In this document: piece by piece, positions 1-9,148 of the stretch
How the letters are laid out: each line of letters starts with the position of its first letter
Numbering within the stretch: the stretch's first letter is position 1
Assembly: GCF_026625605.1 (NCBI RefSeq)
Contig: NZ_CP113054.1
Span: forward strand, 744,001-808,000
DNA: 64,000 bases
Origin: Luteolibacter sp. SL250
GTDB taxonomy: Bacteria; Verrucomicrobiota; Verrucomicrobiia; Verrucomicrobiales; Akkermansiaceae
Reading direction: 5' to 3'
Program-made: the position numbers and the translations under genes
The notes under the pieces: generated by a model
Databases searched by the model: none
Seen by the model: the letters and a program-made list of their open reading frames with translations, nothing else
Told to the model about the DNA's origin: nothing

Positions 1-1
1 C

Positions 2-301
2 TTGGAAATGATGAAGGCGTGGTGGACCCAGCCGGACATGGGCCTGGCATTCCGCGACCGTTATTTCCCGGAGGCGGAGTTCCTCGTCATCGGGCATTTC
101 CACTGGGCCGGGACATGGAAGAGGGGAAACCTGCGCGTGATCAACACCGGGTCCTTCCTCAATCCGGGGCGGGCGTACTGGGTGGAGGTCGCGGATGGCT
201 GGATCAGCCAAGGCCGGATCGAGGAAACCCAGGAAAGCTGCCACATGGGTCTTCCGGATGGCCGGTGGCGCAGCGGCACACCCCAGCCGGGGAATTTCTG
301 A
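2..301 (+). CDS. Metallophosphoesterase, C-terminal part (5' end outside window)
   Basis: Only the last 99 codons are in the window; the reading frame is open to the left edge. The visible part has a GHFH metal-binding motif followed by VINTGSF, the usual end of a calcineurin-like phosphoesterase fold, where the GHxH histidines bind the dinuclear metal centre. A short cysteine-containing tail follows. The substrate cannot be told from this piece. No downstream gene is close enough to suggest an operon, since the next gene starts 78 bases later behind a small hairpin. Confidence 0.7.
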   Translation: MEMMKAWWTQPDMGLAFRDRYFPEAEFLVIGHFHWAGTWKRGNLRVINTGSFLNPGRAYWVEVADGWISQGRIEETQESCHMGLPDGRWRSGTPQPGNF

Positions 302-332
302 TTGGTGGTCTGCCGGATGCGTGAATAAGATT

Positions 333-360
333 TCTGCGCTGCGCTCCGTAAAGGCGCAGA
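333..360. other. Small hairpin between genes
   Basis: Arms TCTGCGC (333-339) and GCGCAGA (354-360) can pair around a 14-base loop. There is no T-run after it on either strand, so it is not a standard intrinsic terminator. It could be a weak transcript end for the phosphoesterase or have no role. Confidence 0.3.
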
Positions 361-379
361 TCACCCGATTTCCGATCCT

Positions 380-1162
380 ATGACCCGCACCATCCTGCCC
401 TTTCTTGCCTTCGCCGGATCCGCCCACGCGGCGATCCTCATCCAGGACAACTTCAACGACGCGACGGCAGCCCATATCAACGGGCGGGCTCCCAGCACCA
501 ACCTGGTGAATTCCAACAACTGGACCGCCACCGTAACCGCGGATTCCATGAAGTTGGACGGATCCGGACAGCTGATGTTGGGCACGAATCTCAACCGGAC
601 GGCAGGGATCTCCCTTGGGAGCAATTACTTCACCACGAATCCCGGGATTTACGAACTGTCCTACACGATCACCCACCCGTCGAACTACGGAAATTCCTGG
701 GTGGGTTTCGGTTTCACCGCCGGCCTGACCACGGAACAGAATCTGACCGATTCGGGTACCGCGGCCGGTCCTTGGTTGTTCTATCGGGCGAACGGAGATG
801 TCAACGTGAGACCGGGCGGCGGCACCACCGGAAATGTGCTCCTTTCCACCACCTACACGGCTGGAGCTCCCGTCACCTTCAAATTTGTCCTGAACACGAT
901 CGCGACCCAGTGGACCTACGACCTCTATGTGAATGGTGTCCCCCAGGACGTCAATGGTGGTTCGGCTGGAAACACCTACACTTATGCCACCAACTCCAAC
1001 CCAGCGCTCAATTACATCGCGCTTGGGACCGGAGCGAGCGGAGGCAGTGGAACATCCACGGGTGACAATTTCACGTTCGCCTTGGTTCCGGAGCCCTCCC
1101 ACGCGTTGATGCTGGTGGCTTCCGCGGGTCTTTTCGCGCTGCGCCGCCGCAGAAACTCCTGA
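380..1162 (+). CDS. PEP-CTERM sorting domain protein
   Basis: A 260-residue exported protein. An N-terminal signal peptide ends near AGSAHA (residues 13-18). The C-terminus is a complete PEP-CTERM tripartite signal: VPEPS, a hydrophobic stretch and the basic end RRRRNS. This marks it for exosortase processing at the cell envelope, and an exosortase gene lies 18 kb away in this window. The body is rich in Asn, Thr, Gly and Ser and resembles a beta-sandwich of the concanavalin/LamG kind (for example NNWTATVTADSMKLDGSGQL), so a surface or matrix role is likely. No enzyme motif is visible. The ATG at 380 is the only start that gives a complete signal peptide. Confidence 0.85.
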   Translation: MTRTILPFLAFAGSAHAAILIQDNFNDATAAHINGRAPSTNLVNSNNWTATVTADSMKLDGSGQLMLGTNLNRTAGISLGSNYFTTNPGIYELSYTITHPSNYGNSWVGFGFTAGLTTEQNLTDSGTAAGPWLFYRANGDVNVRPGGGTTGNVLLSTTYTAGAPVTFKFVLNTIATQWTYDLYVNGVPQDVNGGSAGNTYTYATNSNPALNYIALGTGASGGSGTSTGDNFTFALVPEPSHALMLVASAGLFALRRRRNS

Positions 1163-1176
1163 TTGCGGGGGAAAAA

Positions 1177-1251
1177 TGGTACACGAGGACGGGATCGAAC
1201 CGCCGACCAACCCGGTGTAAGCGGGTTGCTCTACCGCTGAGCTACTCGTGC
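1177..1251 (-). tRNA. tRNA-Val (anticodon UAC), CCA encoded
   Basis: Read on the minus strand the sequence folds as a cloverleaf: acceptor stem GCACGAG/CTCGTGT with a terminal G-U pair, D-arm GCTCAGCGGTAGAGC, anticodon stem ACCCG/CGGGT around CTTACAC (anticodon TAC, reading GUA and related Val codons), and T-arm with GGTTCGATCC. Discriminator A is followed by an encoded CCA at 1177-1179. It stands alone, not in a tRNA cluster. Confidence 0.95.
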
Positions 1252-1349
1252 AACGACGCCGGAGTCTGCGCGGAATCTGTTTCGGGGATCAAGCGTCGAA
1301 TTGATGAGGGCTTGCGGGAAGGGGCGCGGGGTGGTTTCTTCCCGCCCGG

Positions 1350-1814
1350 ATGCACCTCAGGTTATCGGATCATGAACTCGCCACCCTTGTGGAAATGGTC
1401 AGCCTCGCCGCGAATGTCGCGTCGTGGAACCAGAAGGAGGGGGCCAACGACCAGGTGACCGCCTTTGAGAACCTGGAGAGCAAGATCCTCGAGAAAGCCG
1501 GACACTCCGGACTCGGCGACTGGATCGAGTTCGACGAGGAGACCCAGCGGTTTCGGGTGAAGCAGGAGCGGGAGGAGAAACTGTTCTACCACGAATGCTA
1601 CGAGGAGTTCCGCAACGAGAGCTTCTGGGACGAACTGGCGGTGCGCCTGTCCGACCGGGATCTGGCCAAGGCCATCGGCTTCAAGAACTGGGAAGCCCTC
1701 ACGGAGGAGCAGCGCCGGGCCCGCACCGCGGACCGGGAAAAGCGTTATTGGGAGGAGTTCTCCAAGCGCGGCGTTGACCGTGTTTTCGTCATCCATCCTC
1801 CACAGGAGGGCTGA
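1350..1814 (+). CDS. Conserved hypothetical protein, 154 aa, acidic
   Basis: A soluble, highly charged protein without signal peptide or membrane segment. It is rich in Glu and Arg and probably mostly helical. No motif I recognise. The ATG at 1350 is used; an SD-like sequence is not obvious. The nearest genes (tRNA-Val upstream on the other strand and the kinase-like gene 87 bases downstream) give no hint about function. Codon use fits the surrounding chromosome. Confidence 0.6.
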   Translation: MHLRLSDHELATLVEMVSLAANVASWNQKEGANDQVTAFENLESKILEKAGHSGLGDWIEFDEETQRFRVKQEREEKLFYHECYEEFRNESFWDELAVRLSDRDLAKAIGFKNWEALTEEQRRARTADREKRYWEEFSKRGVDRVFVIHPPQEG

Positions 1815-1901
1815 TTCCCACGCCGGAGATCTCCGGAAACGGATGCCACGAGGGGGAGAAGAGGCTTGAAATCCGCGTGGTTGTGGCATTCTTGTCACAC
1901 C

Positions 1902-2555
1902 ATGTTGCCGGAGCTGAGGGATTTCGATGCTTTGCTGGAGAGTTCGACGGTGCTCATGAGGGACCGCTACGGCCCGAAGGTCATCGCCACTCCGGACGGC
2001 GGGATCATGAAGTTGTTCCGCCGCAAGCGCCTGCTTTCCTCCGCCCTGTGGAATCCCTACGCCAAGCGTTTCGCGAAAAACGCCGCCCGGCTCACGCAGA
2101 TGGGCATCCCCACCGTGGAGGTGACCGGGCTGTGGCGCATCCCATCACTCAAAAAGGACGCCGTCGCCTACAAGCGCCTGGAGGGTGAATCCCTGCGGGA
2201 TCTTGGAAAAACCCCGGAGTTGTTCGGAAAACTGGCTGCGTTTGTCTCCGGTCTTCATGAAAAAGGTGTCTTTTTCCGGTCGATCCACTTCGGGAACATC
2301 CTGGAAATGCCCGACGGTCGTCTGGCGCTCATCGACATGGCGGATCTCACCTTCAAGGGCCGGCCGCTGACACCGAACGAGCGCCTGAGAAACTTCGGCC
2401 ACCTCACGAAATACAAGGAGGACCAGGAACCTCTGGAGGCGTTTGGCGTGAAACGCTTCATCCAGCTCTACCATCAGGCGGCGGGCCGTTCCGGACCGGG
2501 TTCCGAAGCGTTGGGACAGGACTTTGAGAGGAAGCTCGCCCAGCCCGCCGGTTGA
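1902..2555 (+). CDS. Small LPS-kinase/RIO-like protein kinase fold protein
   Basis: About 217 residues with the layout of a compact bacterial kinase-like fold (Kdo/WaaP/InaA and toluene-tolerance group). The middle has AVAYKRLEGESL, like the strand after the N-lobe. The C-lobe has FRSIHFGNILEMPDGRLA followed by LIDMAD, matching the catalytic-loop and metal-binding Asp regions. In this group such proteins often phosphorylate lipopolysaccharide sugars on the cytoplasmic side of the inner membrane, but the substrate here is unknown. A TTG 36 bases upstream also opens the frame; the ATG at 1902 is preferred because the preceding residues look non-coding. Confidence 0.6.
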   Translation: MLPELRDFDALLESSTVLMRDRYGPKVIATPDGGIMKLFRRKRLLSSALWNPYAKRFAKNAARLTQMGIPTVEVTGLWRIPSLKKDAVAYKRLEGESLRDLGKTPELFGKLAAFVSGLHEKGVFFRSIHFGNILEMPDGRLALIDMADLTFKGRPLTPNERLRNFGHLTKYKEDQEPLEAFGVKRFIQLYHQAAGRSGPGSEALGQDFERKLAQPAG

Positions 2556-2588
2556 CACGTTGGCCTCCAGCGCGTTTGCTTCGCGGCG

Positions 2589-3605
2589 ATGTCTGCTGAT
2601 TCGCAACAGGACTTTGCGCTCGCGTTTCTGAGCATTCTCTTTGAGGGCGCTCCGTTCATCCTGCTAGGGACGCTCATCAGCGGCTTCATCGACATCTACC
2701 TGCCTGCGGGCACGATGGATCGCTTCCTGCCGAAGAACAAGATCCTCGCCGTGCTCACCGCCGGCCTTCTGGGGGCCGTCTTTCCGGTCTGCGAATGCGC
2801 CGTGGTGCCCGTCATCCGCCGTCTGGTGAAGAAGGGCCTGCCGGTTTCCTGCGCGCTCACCTACATGCTCGCCGCGCCGATCGTGAACCCCATCACCGCG
2901 CTGAGCACCTGGAAGGCCTTCCAGGGCCAGGGGGCGGGCATGATGACCAGCGGCCGCCTCATCCTCGGCTTCCTGATCGCCGTTCTCGTCGGACTCATCG
3001 TCTCCCGCATGCGGCTCTCCTCCGTCCTGAAGCCGAAGCTGGTGGAAAGCCTGTCCGCCTCCAGTCCGGCCCCGGCCAAGGATGCCGCCTGCTGTGATCA
3101 TGACCATCATCATCACGACCACGATCATGCCGATGGCTGCTGCGGGCATGACCATGGCCACGGACACCACCACCACGCGAAAGACGACAACCGGATGGTC
3201 GCTGCGTTCCGGTCCGCGATGAAGGACTTCGTGGATGTGGGCGTCTATTTCACCATCGGCGTTGCCATCACCGCCCTGTTCAACACCGGCATCGCCCCCG
3301 GTGCGGAGTGGCTGGACAGCGTCGCCGGGAACCCGGTGGGGGCCCCTGCCGCGCTCATGGTGCTGGCCTTCGTGCTCAGCCTCTGCAGCACCTCTGACGC
3401 GTTCATCGCCGCCACTCTCCACAAGTTCACCTGGGGTGCGAAGCTCGCCTTCCTCACCTTCGGGCCGATGATGGATGTGAAGCTGCTGTTCCTCTACCAG
3501 ACGGTGCTGAACAAGCGCTTCATCGCCGCCCTCGCCGTCGGCCTTTTCGTCGCCATCGGCGCCGCCGCCATCTTCTGGCAGGAAATCGTCCTGAAAACCC
3601 CATGA
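2589..3605 (+). CDS. DUF318/COG0701 (YraQ/YcgR-like) membrane permease with His-rich loop
   Basis: A 338-residue integral membrane protein with about eight hydrophobic segments. The N-terminal half has FPVCECAVVPVIRRL, the signature of the DUF318 permease family, and the second half repeats the fold (LSLCSTSDAF). A cytoplasmic or periplasmic loop near residues 170-200 is packed with His, Asp and Cys-Gly-His pairs, which suggests metal binding. The stop overlaps the start of the next gene (ATGA at 3602), so the two are translated together. Members of this family often pair with a DUF1980 protein, as here. The transported substrate is not known; a metal or metal-thiol compound is an inference from the His-rich loop. 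Confidence 0.8.
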   Translation: MSADSQQDFALAFLSILFEGAPFILLGTLISGFIDIYLPAGTMDRFLPKNKILAVLTAGLLGAVFPVCECAVVPVIRRLVKKGLPVSCALTYMLAAPIVNPITALSTWKAFQGQGAGMMTSGRLILGFLIAVLVGLIVSRMRLSSVLKPKLVESLSASSPAPAKDAACCDHDHHHHDHDHADGCCGHDHGHGHHHHAKDDNRMVAAFRSAMKDFVDVGVYFTIGVAITALFNTGIAPGAEWLDSVAGNPVGAPAALMVLAFVLSLCSTSDAFIAATLHKFTWGAKLAFLTFGPMMDVKLLFLYQTVLNKRFIAALAVGLFVAIGAAAIFWQEIVLKTP

Positions 3606-4411
3606 GCCCACGCAACCGACGCATCCTGTTTTCGCTCGCGCTGCTGATCTGGAGCGGGGTGATCCTCTACTTCTACGCTTCCGGCCGGATCACGAAGTAC
3701 CTTGCCCCGGACTTCCGGCCCATCGCGCTCTGCGGCGGACTGGGTCTGGCCGTGTTGGGCTTGTTCAACCTCCTCACCGCGGGCCAGCACGCGGACTGCG
3801 GCCATGACCACGGCGACGGGGACGCCCACGACCATGAGTCCGGGGACATGCACCCCCTCACCGCATTCGCCCTGATGGTGGTGCCGGTCCTGCTTTCCGT
3901 GGCCTGGACGAAAGACAAGTACTCCGAAGCCGCCATCTCCCGGAAGACCATGACCGTCGATGAGGTGAAATCCCCGTTCATGGCCTCCATGCTAGGTCCC
4001 ATCACCCGTGAGGATCTGGAAAAGAACCACCGCAAGACACAGGACGGCTACTACGAGATGTCCCTGATGGAACTGTTCTTCTCCAGCGGGGATGCGGAAC
4101 TGCAGAAAGCCCTCGGCGGGATGAAGGTCCAGACGGAAGGCCGCTGGGCGGAGGAAAAGGCGGACAACGACGCAGGAACGCGCAAGCGCCTCTACCGCAT
4201 GTTCATCACCTGCTGCGCGGCGGACAGCCGGGCCATCCCCATCGTGCTGGAGTTTGGCAAGGAACCGCCGGAGTTCCCGGATGGCGGCTGGGTCCGGGTC
4301 TCCGGAACCATCACCTTCCCGAAGGGCAAAGCGGGCGTCCAACCGGTGCTGGAGGTGGAGCAGTCGCTCGCCGCGGAGGAGCCTTACGAGGAGAGCTTCA
4401 TGCGGAACTGA
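3602..4411 (+). CDS. DUF1980/TIGR03943 family permease partner (YcgQ-like)
   Basis: 269 residues: two N-terminal membrane segments, a short His/Asp-rich loop (CGHDHGDGDAHDHE), a third membrane segment, then a soluble C-terminal domain with the family motif FITCCAADSRA and a closing OB-like part (WVRVSGTITF). It overlaps the DUF318 permease gene by four bases and forms a two-gene unit with it. The His-rich loop is present in both partners, which supports a joint metal-related transport function. The biochemical role of the family is not established. Confidence 0.75.
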   Translation: MSPRNRRILFSLALLIWSGVILYFYASGRITKYLAPDFRPIALCGGLGLAVLGLFNLLTAGQHADCGHDHGDGDAHDHESGDMHPLTAFALMVVPVLLSVAWTKDKYSEAAISRKTMTVDEVKSPFMASMLGPITREDLEKNHRKTQDGYYEMSLMELFFSSGDAELQKALGGMKVQTEGRWAEEKADNDAGTRKRLYRMFITCCAADSRAIPIVLEFGKEPPEFPDGGWVRVSGTITFPKGKAGVQPVLEVEQSLAAEEPYEESFMRN

Positions 4412-4429
4412 CCATCGTCAGCCCCGTCG

Positions 4430-4888
4430 TCATTCCGTTTTCTTTTTCAGCATCCCGGGGGAGTTCCATTTGAAGACATGGTAGGTCGCGGGTGTTTCAC
4501 CCGCATTCCGGATGGTGTGCATTTCGTTCGCGGCCTGGAAGATGACCGATCCCGGTCCTAGCTTCTTCCATTCCCCCGCGACCAGGGCTTCGACGGTGCC
4601 CTCTTTCACGATCAGGATCTCCTCGTCCGGATGCTGGTGCGGAGGATGGGAGGTCACTCCGGGTTTGAGCGTGGTCACATGGCACTCCAGTTCGTCCAGG
4701 GTGGCCGTGGGGGCTTGGAAGACCTTCCTCGTCTCACCCTTTGCGCTGGCTTTCACCGGCAGGTCATTCCATTCGAGCGCCACCGATCTCATCACCGCCG
4801 GGGCAGGATCGCCCTGGGTGGCGGCGAACAAGGCGGAGGCGGTGCCAAAGGCGGCCACGAATACGAACACGTCGCGGGTTTTGATCAT
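4430..4888 (-). CDS. Exported cupin-domain protein
   Basis: 152 residues with a signal peptide (cleavage probably after ASALFA). The rest is one small beta-barrel cupin: HPPHQHPDEEILIVKEG carries the first motif with two His and a Glu, and the second motif region has NEMHTIRN. These residues normally bind one divalent metal. Such periplasmic cupins may be sugar- or aromatic-binding proteins, or enzymes, and the sequence does not decide this. It converges with the DUF1980 gene, whose stop is 18 bases away. Confidence 0.75.
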   Translation of the reverse strand: MIKTRDVFVFVAAFGTASALFAATQGDPAPAVMRSVALEWNDLPVKASAKGETRKVFQAPTATLDELECHVTTLKPGVTSHPPHQHPDEEILIVKEGTVEALVAGEWKKLGPGSVIFQAANEMHTIRNAGETPATYHVFKWNSPGMLKKKTE

Positions 4889-4947
4889 GGGGCCATATAC
4901 AGGATCCCCGGCCGGCCGTCAGCAGCAAGAATCGCGGCCGCGTTTCC

Positions 4948-6789
4948 TCACCATGAGTCCAGATTTCTGGATGCGGTGGACTTTTCCTTCACGCCTGCGG
5001 TCACCGTCATCGTTCCGGTCGATCCCGCATCGGTTTTCGTCGTGATGACGATTCGTTTGAGGCCGGGGTTCGCCTCGTCGTAGTCATTCACCGGTTTGGA
5101 AAGATCCTGCACCCCGATGGTGAACGGGCTGCTAGCCTCCACTTCCAGGCGGAGCGACTTGCCGCCGGACTCCAGCACGGCGCCCGACTGGTCTGCGGCG
5201 ACCTTCGCCCTCGTCAGCCACTGGAATGCCATCGAAACGGGTTTTTCCTCTGTCTGCCATTCATCCCGGATGACCACGCCGCCGTCCGCCAGCATCCGCA
5301 GCCCGCGTTGGGAGGATTTCACCGCTCCGCCATGGAGGGCGGTCAGATCCAGCACCATCAGACGTTTCTCCGCGCTGGACTTCACCACCACGGCGGAGCC
5401 TTCCACCCGTTGGTCCGCGCCGTCGAAGCGGGGGATGTTGTGGGCTTCGGAACCCAGGCGGAACACTTTCCAGCGCGGGCTGTCCTGCTTCTGGTTCCAC
5501 AGGTCGATCCCGCGGGACTCCAGCGTGTTGTAGGACTGCAGCCCGGGGTCCTCCGCCCAGCGGATGCCGTCCCTTTCAAAAACGAAGGATCCCACGTCCA
5601 TATGGCCGTGGGAGATGTCGGGCCTGCCTCCCTTGAACGCCACAAAGGCGGCGTTGCGGTCGCCCCAGCGTTCACGGAAAACCGCGAGCGGCACCTTTCC
5701 GTCACCCGTCCAGGAGGTGGGCGGGTTTTCTTCCGTTCCCGCCTCCTTGCCATCCCACCAGACCAGAGCCAGCGCCATCAGCCGGTCCAGCTTCCGCGGT
5801 TTCGCCTTTAGATCCTGCACCAGCGCCAGGTCCGCTTCCAGCAGTCCGGGGCGTTTCAGCTCCCTGGCGAACCAGAACAGCGGTGTCTCGAATCCACGCG
5901 TCTGCACGTTGTCGGAAAAATTGTAATACCTCCCCGCGGGGGAGTGCATCTGGACGATGAAGTCCGCGGTCTTCAGGAACCCGGGGAACTTCTCCAGTCC
6001 GAAGGTATCCCCAAGGGCGGTTTTCAGCGCATCCACCAGCGCGACGTGGAATCCGGTGCCGTACGCCCAGTAGCCGGGACCTTCAGGGTAGATCCCGTCC
6101 GGCGCGTAGGCCTTCGCCGAATGCTTCAGGTTCTCGATCGCCCGGTCCACCATCCGCGCGGCCAGCTCCGGGTTGCGCTCCGCCACCGCCAGCGCGCCGA
6201 TGGTCATGCCGGAGTGGCACACCTGGTTCCAGTTGTTCGTGCCGGCCACCCAGAAGGGTGGCTTGCCGCTGCGGGATGCCAGCGAGGCCTCCAGGCCCTT
6301 CCCGATGATCGCGCCCGAGATCAGATCCCGGTCCTCCGGCGTGAGGTCGTCATACAGCCAGTCGTAGCCGATCCCCATGGCGAAGGTCGCCTCCGCCACA
6401 TCGAGGAAATGCGGCTGGTTCCAGTCCGTGAACCCCGCCAGCGCCCGCATCTCCGTGATCGCCCGCCGCTTGTATTCCGCATTTCCCTCCAGCCTCCCCA
6501 CCATCGCGGAGATGGTGATGCACTCCAGCGCCTGGCGGGAGACGGGAAGCAACCGCCTCCCTGTCAGCACCCGCTCCACCGGCTCCTGTTTCAGCAGGGC
6601 ATCCGCGCGGGCTTTCAGGAGCAGGAAGAAATCGCGCGCCGGTCCTTCGTCCGCCACCTGTCTCTTGATCTCATCGAAGCGGGCTGCGTTCGCGAACAAG
6701 CGCGGATGAGGTGGCAGCTTGTCGAGGGAAATACCTCCCATCGCACACCCGGCGAGGAGGAAAAGCAGCAGGAACAGACGGCGCATCAT
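4948..6789 (-). CDS. Heparinase II/III-like family lipoprotein, probable polysaccharide lyase
   Basis: 613 residues. The N-terminus is a lipoprotein signal with LLAGC, so the mature protein is probably anchored in the envelope. An alpha/alpha-toroid domain follows (WNQVCHSGM, YPEGPGYWAYG), then the heparinase II/III beta-sandwich region with SHGHMDVGSFVFERDG and WAEDPG. Family members cleave acidic polysaccharides such as heparin or alginate by beta-elimination; the substrate here is unknown. The ATG at 6789 overlaps the stop of the response-regulator gene (ATGA), so it is the last gene of a four-gene unit with a two-component system. A second ATG directly follows the first. Confidence 0.8.
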   Translation of the reverse strand: MMRRLFLLLFLLAGCAMGGISLDKLPPHPRLFANAARFDEIKRQVADEGPARDFFLLLKARADALLKQEPVERVLTGRRLLPVSRQALECITISAMVGRLEGNAEYKRRAITEMRALAGFTDWNQPHFLDVAEATFAMGIGYDWLYDDLTPEDRDLISGAIIGKGLEASLASRSGKPPFWVAGTNNWNQVCHSGMTIGALAVAERNPELAARMVDRAIENLKHSAKAYAPDGIYPEGPGYWAYGTGFHVALVDALKTALGDTFGLEKFPGFLKTADFIVQMHSPAGRYYNFSDNVQTRGFETPLFWFARELKRPGLLEADLALVQDLKAKPRKLDRLMALALVWWDGKEAGTEENPPTSWTGDGKVPLAVFRERWGDRNAAFVAFKGGRPDISHGHMDVGSFVFERDGIRWAEDPGLQSYNTLESRGIDLWNQKQDSPRWKVFRLGSEAHNIPRFDGADQRVEGSAVVVKSSAEKRLMVLDLTALHGGAVKSSQRGLRMLADGGVVIRDEWQTEEKPVSMAFQWLTRAKVAADQSGAVLESGGKSLRLEVEASSPFTIGVQDLSKPVNDYDEANPGLKRIVITTKTDAGSTGTMTVTAGVKEKSTASRNLDSW

Positions 6790-7496
6790 TCCTGATGACT
6801 ACGCTCGCCGGCGGGGGAGTCTTGCTCCAGCCGGTAGCCGGTTCCCCGCACCGTGACCAGGTGCACCGGGTTGGCGGGATCCTGCTCCAGTTTCGCCCGC
6901 AGGGCGGAAATGAAGTTGTCCACCGTGCGGGTGCTCGGAAACGCGTTGTAGCCCCACACCACATCCAGGAACTTCTCCCGGCTGACGGTTTCCCCCGCGT
7001 ATGCGGCCAGCAACCTCAGCATGCCGGCTTCCTTTTCGGACAGCGGGTGGACCCGATCTCCCTGTGAAATGGATGATTTCCGGAAGTCGATCACGGTGGT
7101 CCCGAGTTCCAGCACCTCCGGCACCGCCTGGTCCCGCTCCCGGCGGCGCAGCAGGGCACGCACCCGCGCGAGCAGCTCCCGCAGGCTGAACGGCTTCACC
7201 AGATAATCGTCAGCGCCGCTGTCCAGGCCATCCACCCGGTCGTCGATCTGGCCTTTCGCGGTCAGCATCAGCACCGGCATCCCGCGTCCGCGTTTCCTCA
7301 GCTCACGGCAGACCGCATAGCCGTCCAGGCCCGGCATCATCACGTCCAGCAGCACCAGATCGAACGTCTCCATACAGGCGGTTTCCAATCCGGAGATGCC
7401 GTCACCAGCCGCCTTCACGCGGTAGCCCTCCGCGGCCAGTGTTTCCACCAGCGCGGTGCGCATGGGCAGTTCGTCTTCGATGACCAGCAGTCTCAT
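6786..7496 (-). CDS. OmpR/PhoB-type response regulator
   Basis: 236 residues: receiver domain 1-118 with phosphoacceptor Asp51 (DLVLLDVMMPG), Thr79 and Lys101 in VKPF, then a winged-helix DNA-binding domain ending in TVRGTGYRL. It overlaps the sensor kinase gene upstream and the heparinase gene downstream by four bases each, so the three are translated together. It probably regulates its own operon: an 11-nt-period direct repeat sits in front of the first gene at 12286-12302. Confidence 0.93.
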   Translation of the reverse strand: MRLLVIEDELPMRTALVETLAAEGYRVKAAGDGISGLETACMETFDLVLLDVMMPGLDGYAVCRELRKRGRGMPVLMLTAKGQIDDRVDGLDSGADDYLVKPFSLRELLARVRALLRRRERDQAVPEVLELGTTVIDFRKSSISQGDRVHPLSEKEAGMLRLLAAYAGETVSREKFLDVVWGYNAFPSTRTVDNFISALRAKLEQDPANPVHLVTVRGTGYRLEQDSPAGERSHQE

Positions 7497-9148
7497 GGAT
7501 GGGTGGAGGGAAGGTGGAGGATGAAGGTGCTGCCGTTGCCCGGTGCGCTTTCCAGCGTCACCCGGCCCTGGTGCGCCTCCGCGATGGCTTTCACCAGGCT
7601 GAGGCCGATGCCGGTGCCCTGGGTCTCGCGCCGCAACTCACCACCCAGACGATGGAATTTTTCAAAGATGCGCAGATGCTCGCTTTTCGGGATGCCCGGG
7701 CCGTTGTCGGAAATGCAGATCCGGCAACCTGCCTCACCCGCCGAAAGCGTCACCGTGATGGTCGAGGCCGCAGGGGAGAACTTGATCGCGTTGTCGATCA
7801 GGTTCACCAGCGCCTGTTGGAGCGCCCCGGCATCCGCCCGCATCGAGAGCTCCTCTGCAGGGACGTTGGTCCGCAGGGTGATGTCCTTTTCCGCCGCGAG
7901 CGGCTGCATCAGGGAGACCGTCTCCCGCACCAGTCCGGTGAGATCGGATTCCCCGAACCGCCATTCCTTCCGGTTCTGCTCGATGCGGGCGAAGTCGAGG
8001 ACGTTCTCGATGAGGGTGGAAAGCCGCGCGCCTTCCTTCGAGATCAGCCGGTGGAACTCCTTCGCCGTCTCGCCGTTGATTTTTCCCTGTTCCAGTGCGT
8101 CCGCCATCAGGCGGATCGACGCGATGGGTGCGCGCAGTTCGTGCGAAACACTGGCGACGAAATCACTCTTCAGCGCGTTGAGCCTCCGCTCGCGGCTGAA
8201 CGCCCGGGAGATGAGGAACAGCCCGCCGGCCGACGAGGCCACCGCGCACAGCAACAAGGCTGTGATCCACTGTGACTGCCTCCGTGCCGCCGACAGGATC
8301 AATTCGGGCTTCGCCGCGCTGACACGGATGCGCAGTCGTCCGTCGAACGGGACCGGCTTTTCAGCCATCACTTCCTGCGCTTTTCCGCCGCTGGACTCGA
8401 CGGGATTGAGGAAATTGATCACCTGCCGGTCATTGACGATCAACTCCACTACCGCCCATGGGATCGACCGGTAGGCTCCCGGATTTCCTCTCGATTTCGC
8501 GGCAGTCTCAAGATTCTGGCGGTGGACATAGTGGATTTCATCTCCCACCACCCTTATCCATACAATAGGAGCCTCATCCGGAGTGAAATCCAGGTAGTGG
8601 CCGACGGATTCCGGCTCAATGGACCTGGCCGCGAAGCGTGCCGCTTCATCCTTCGTCCATTGGTTCATAGCGGCTGAATCGACCGCATCCGGTTGGATTT
8701 TACTGATTTCGGAAAGGGCTCGTCCGGTGATGACGGATGGTTCTCCAAGTGCCCTGGCCGCTGCGATGCGACCGTCCTCCAGAGATTCCGTTTTGCCGAA
8801 CAGGCGCAGGGCGGCGATGACCTTCACCGGCAGTCCACTGTCCGTCAGTGCCGGTCCGGCGGCATCTCTCAGCCGACGCAACTCCTCAAGGTCATCCGTG
8901 TCGGGAAATGGACCGCCGTCTCCGGGCAATGGAGGATCGGGGTAGATGGCGGCAACGGTGACTGACTGTTCCAGGGCGCGCGAGGTGTTCGCCGCCGCAT
9001 CTGTGGCAAAGCGATCCGCGTCCTCTTTCGCCGCCGCCCATGCGCCCTGGACCTGAGCACGGTTGCCCAGCCAGGCAACCACCGCCAGCGCCAGAAGGGG
9101 AGCTACCACAACCCCCGCAAGCAGCGGAAATGAAGCTGTCCTCTTCAT
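7493..9148 (-). CDS. Membrane sensor histidine kinase
   Basis: 551 residues: first membrane segment about 7-27, a long extracytoplasmic sensor region of roughly 260 residues, second membrane segment about 293-315, then the DHp domain with His336 in SHELRAP and the HATPase domain with NLIDNAIKF, DNGPGIP and GTGIGLSL. There is no HAMP domain between the second membrane segment and the DHp helix. The kinase lies directly between the ankyrin protein gene and its response regulator. The ligand is unknown, but the large extracytoplasmic part could contact the exported ankyrin protein encoded just upstream. Confidence 0.93.
   Translation of the reverse strand: MKRTASFPLLAGVVVAPLLALAVVAWLGNRAQVQGAWAAAKEDADRFATDAAANTSRALEQSVTVAAIYPDPPLPGDGGPFPDTDDLEELRRLRDAAGPALTDSGLPVKVIAALRLFGKTESLEDGRIAAARALGEPSVITGRALSEISKIQPDAVDSAAMNQWTKDEAARFAARSIEPESVGHYLDFTPDEAPIVWIRVVGDEIHYVHRQNLETAAKSRGNPGAYRSIPWAVVELIVNDRQVINFLNPVESSGGKAQEVMAEKPVPFDGRLRIRVSAAKPELILSAARRQSQWITALLLCAVASSAGGLFLISRAFSRERRLNALKSDFVASVSHELRAPIASIRLMADALEQGKINGETAKEFHRLISKEGARLSTLIENVLDFARIEQNRKEWRFGESDLTGLVRETVSLMQPLAAEKDITLRTNVPAEELSMRADAGALQQALVNLIDNAIKFSPAASTITVTLSAGEAGCRICISDNGPGIPKSEHLRIFEKFHRLGGELRRETQGTGIGLSLVKAIAEAHQGRVTLESAPGNGSTFILHLPSTHP

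Noticed and set aside
333..360. Hairpin as an intrinsic terminator of the phosphoesterase gene
   Set aside because: No T-run follows on either strand.
2664..3611. 315-residue minus-strand open frame opposite the DUF318 permease
   Set aside because: Rich in His, Gly and Asp as expected from an antisense reading of the permease; no domain, and the permease has clear family motifs.
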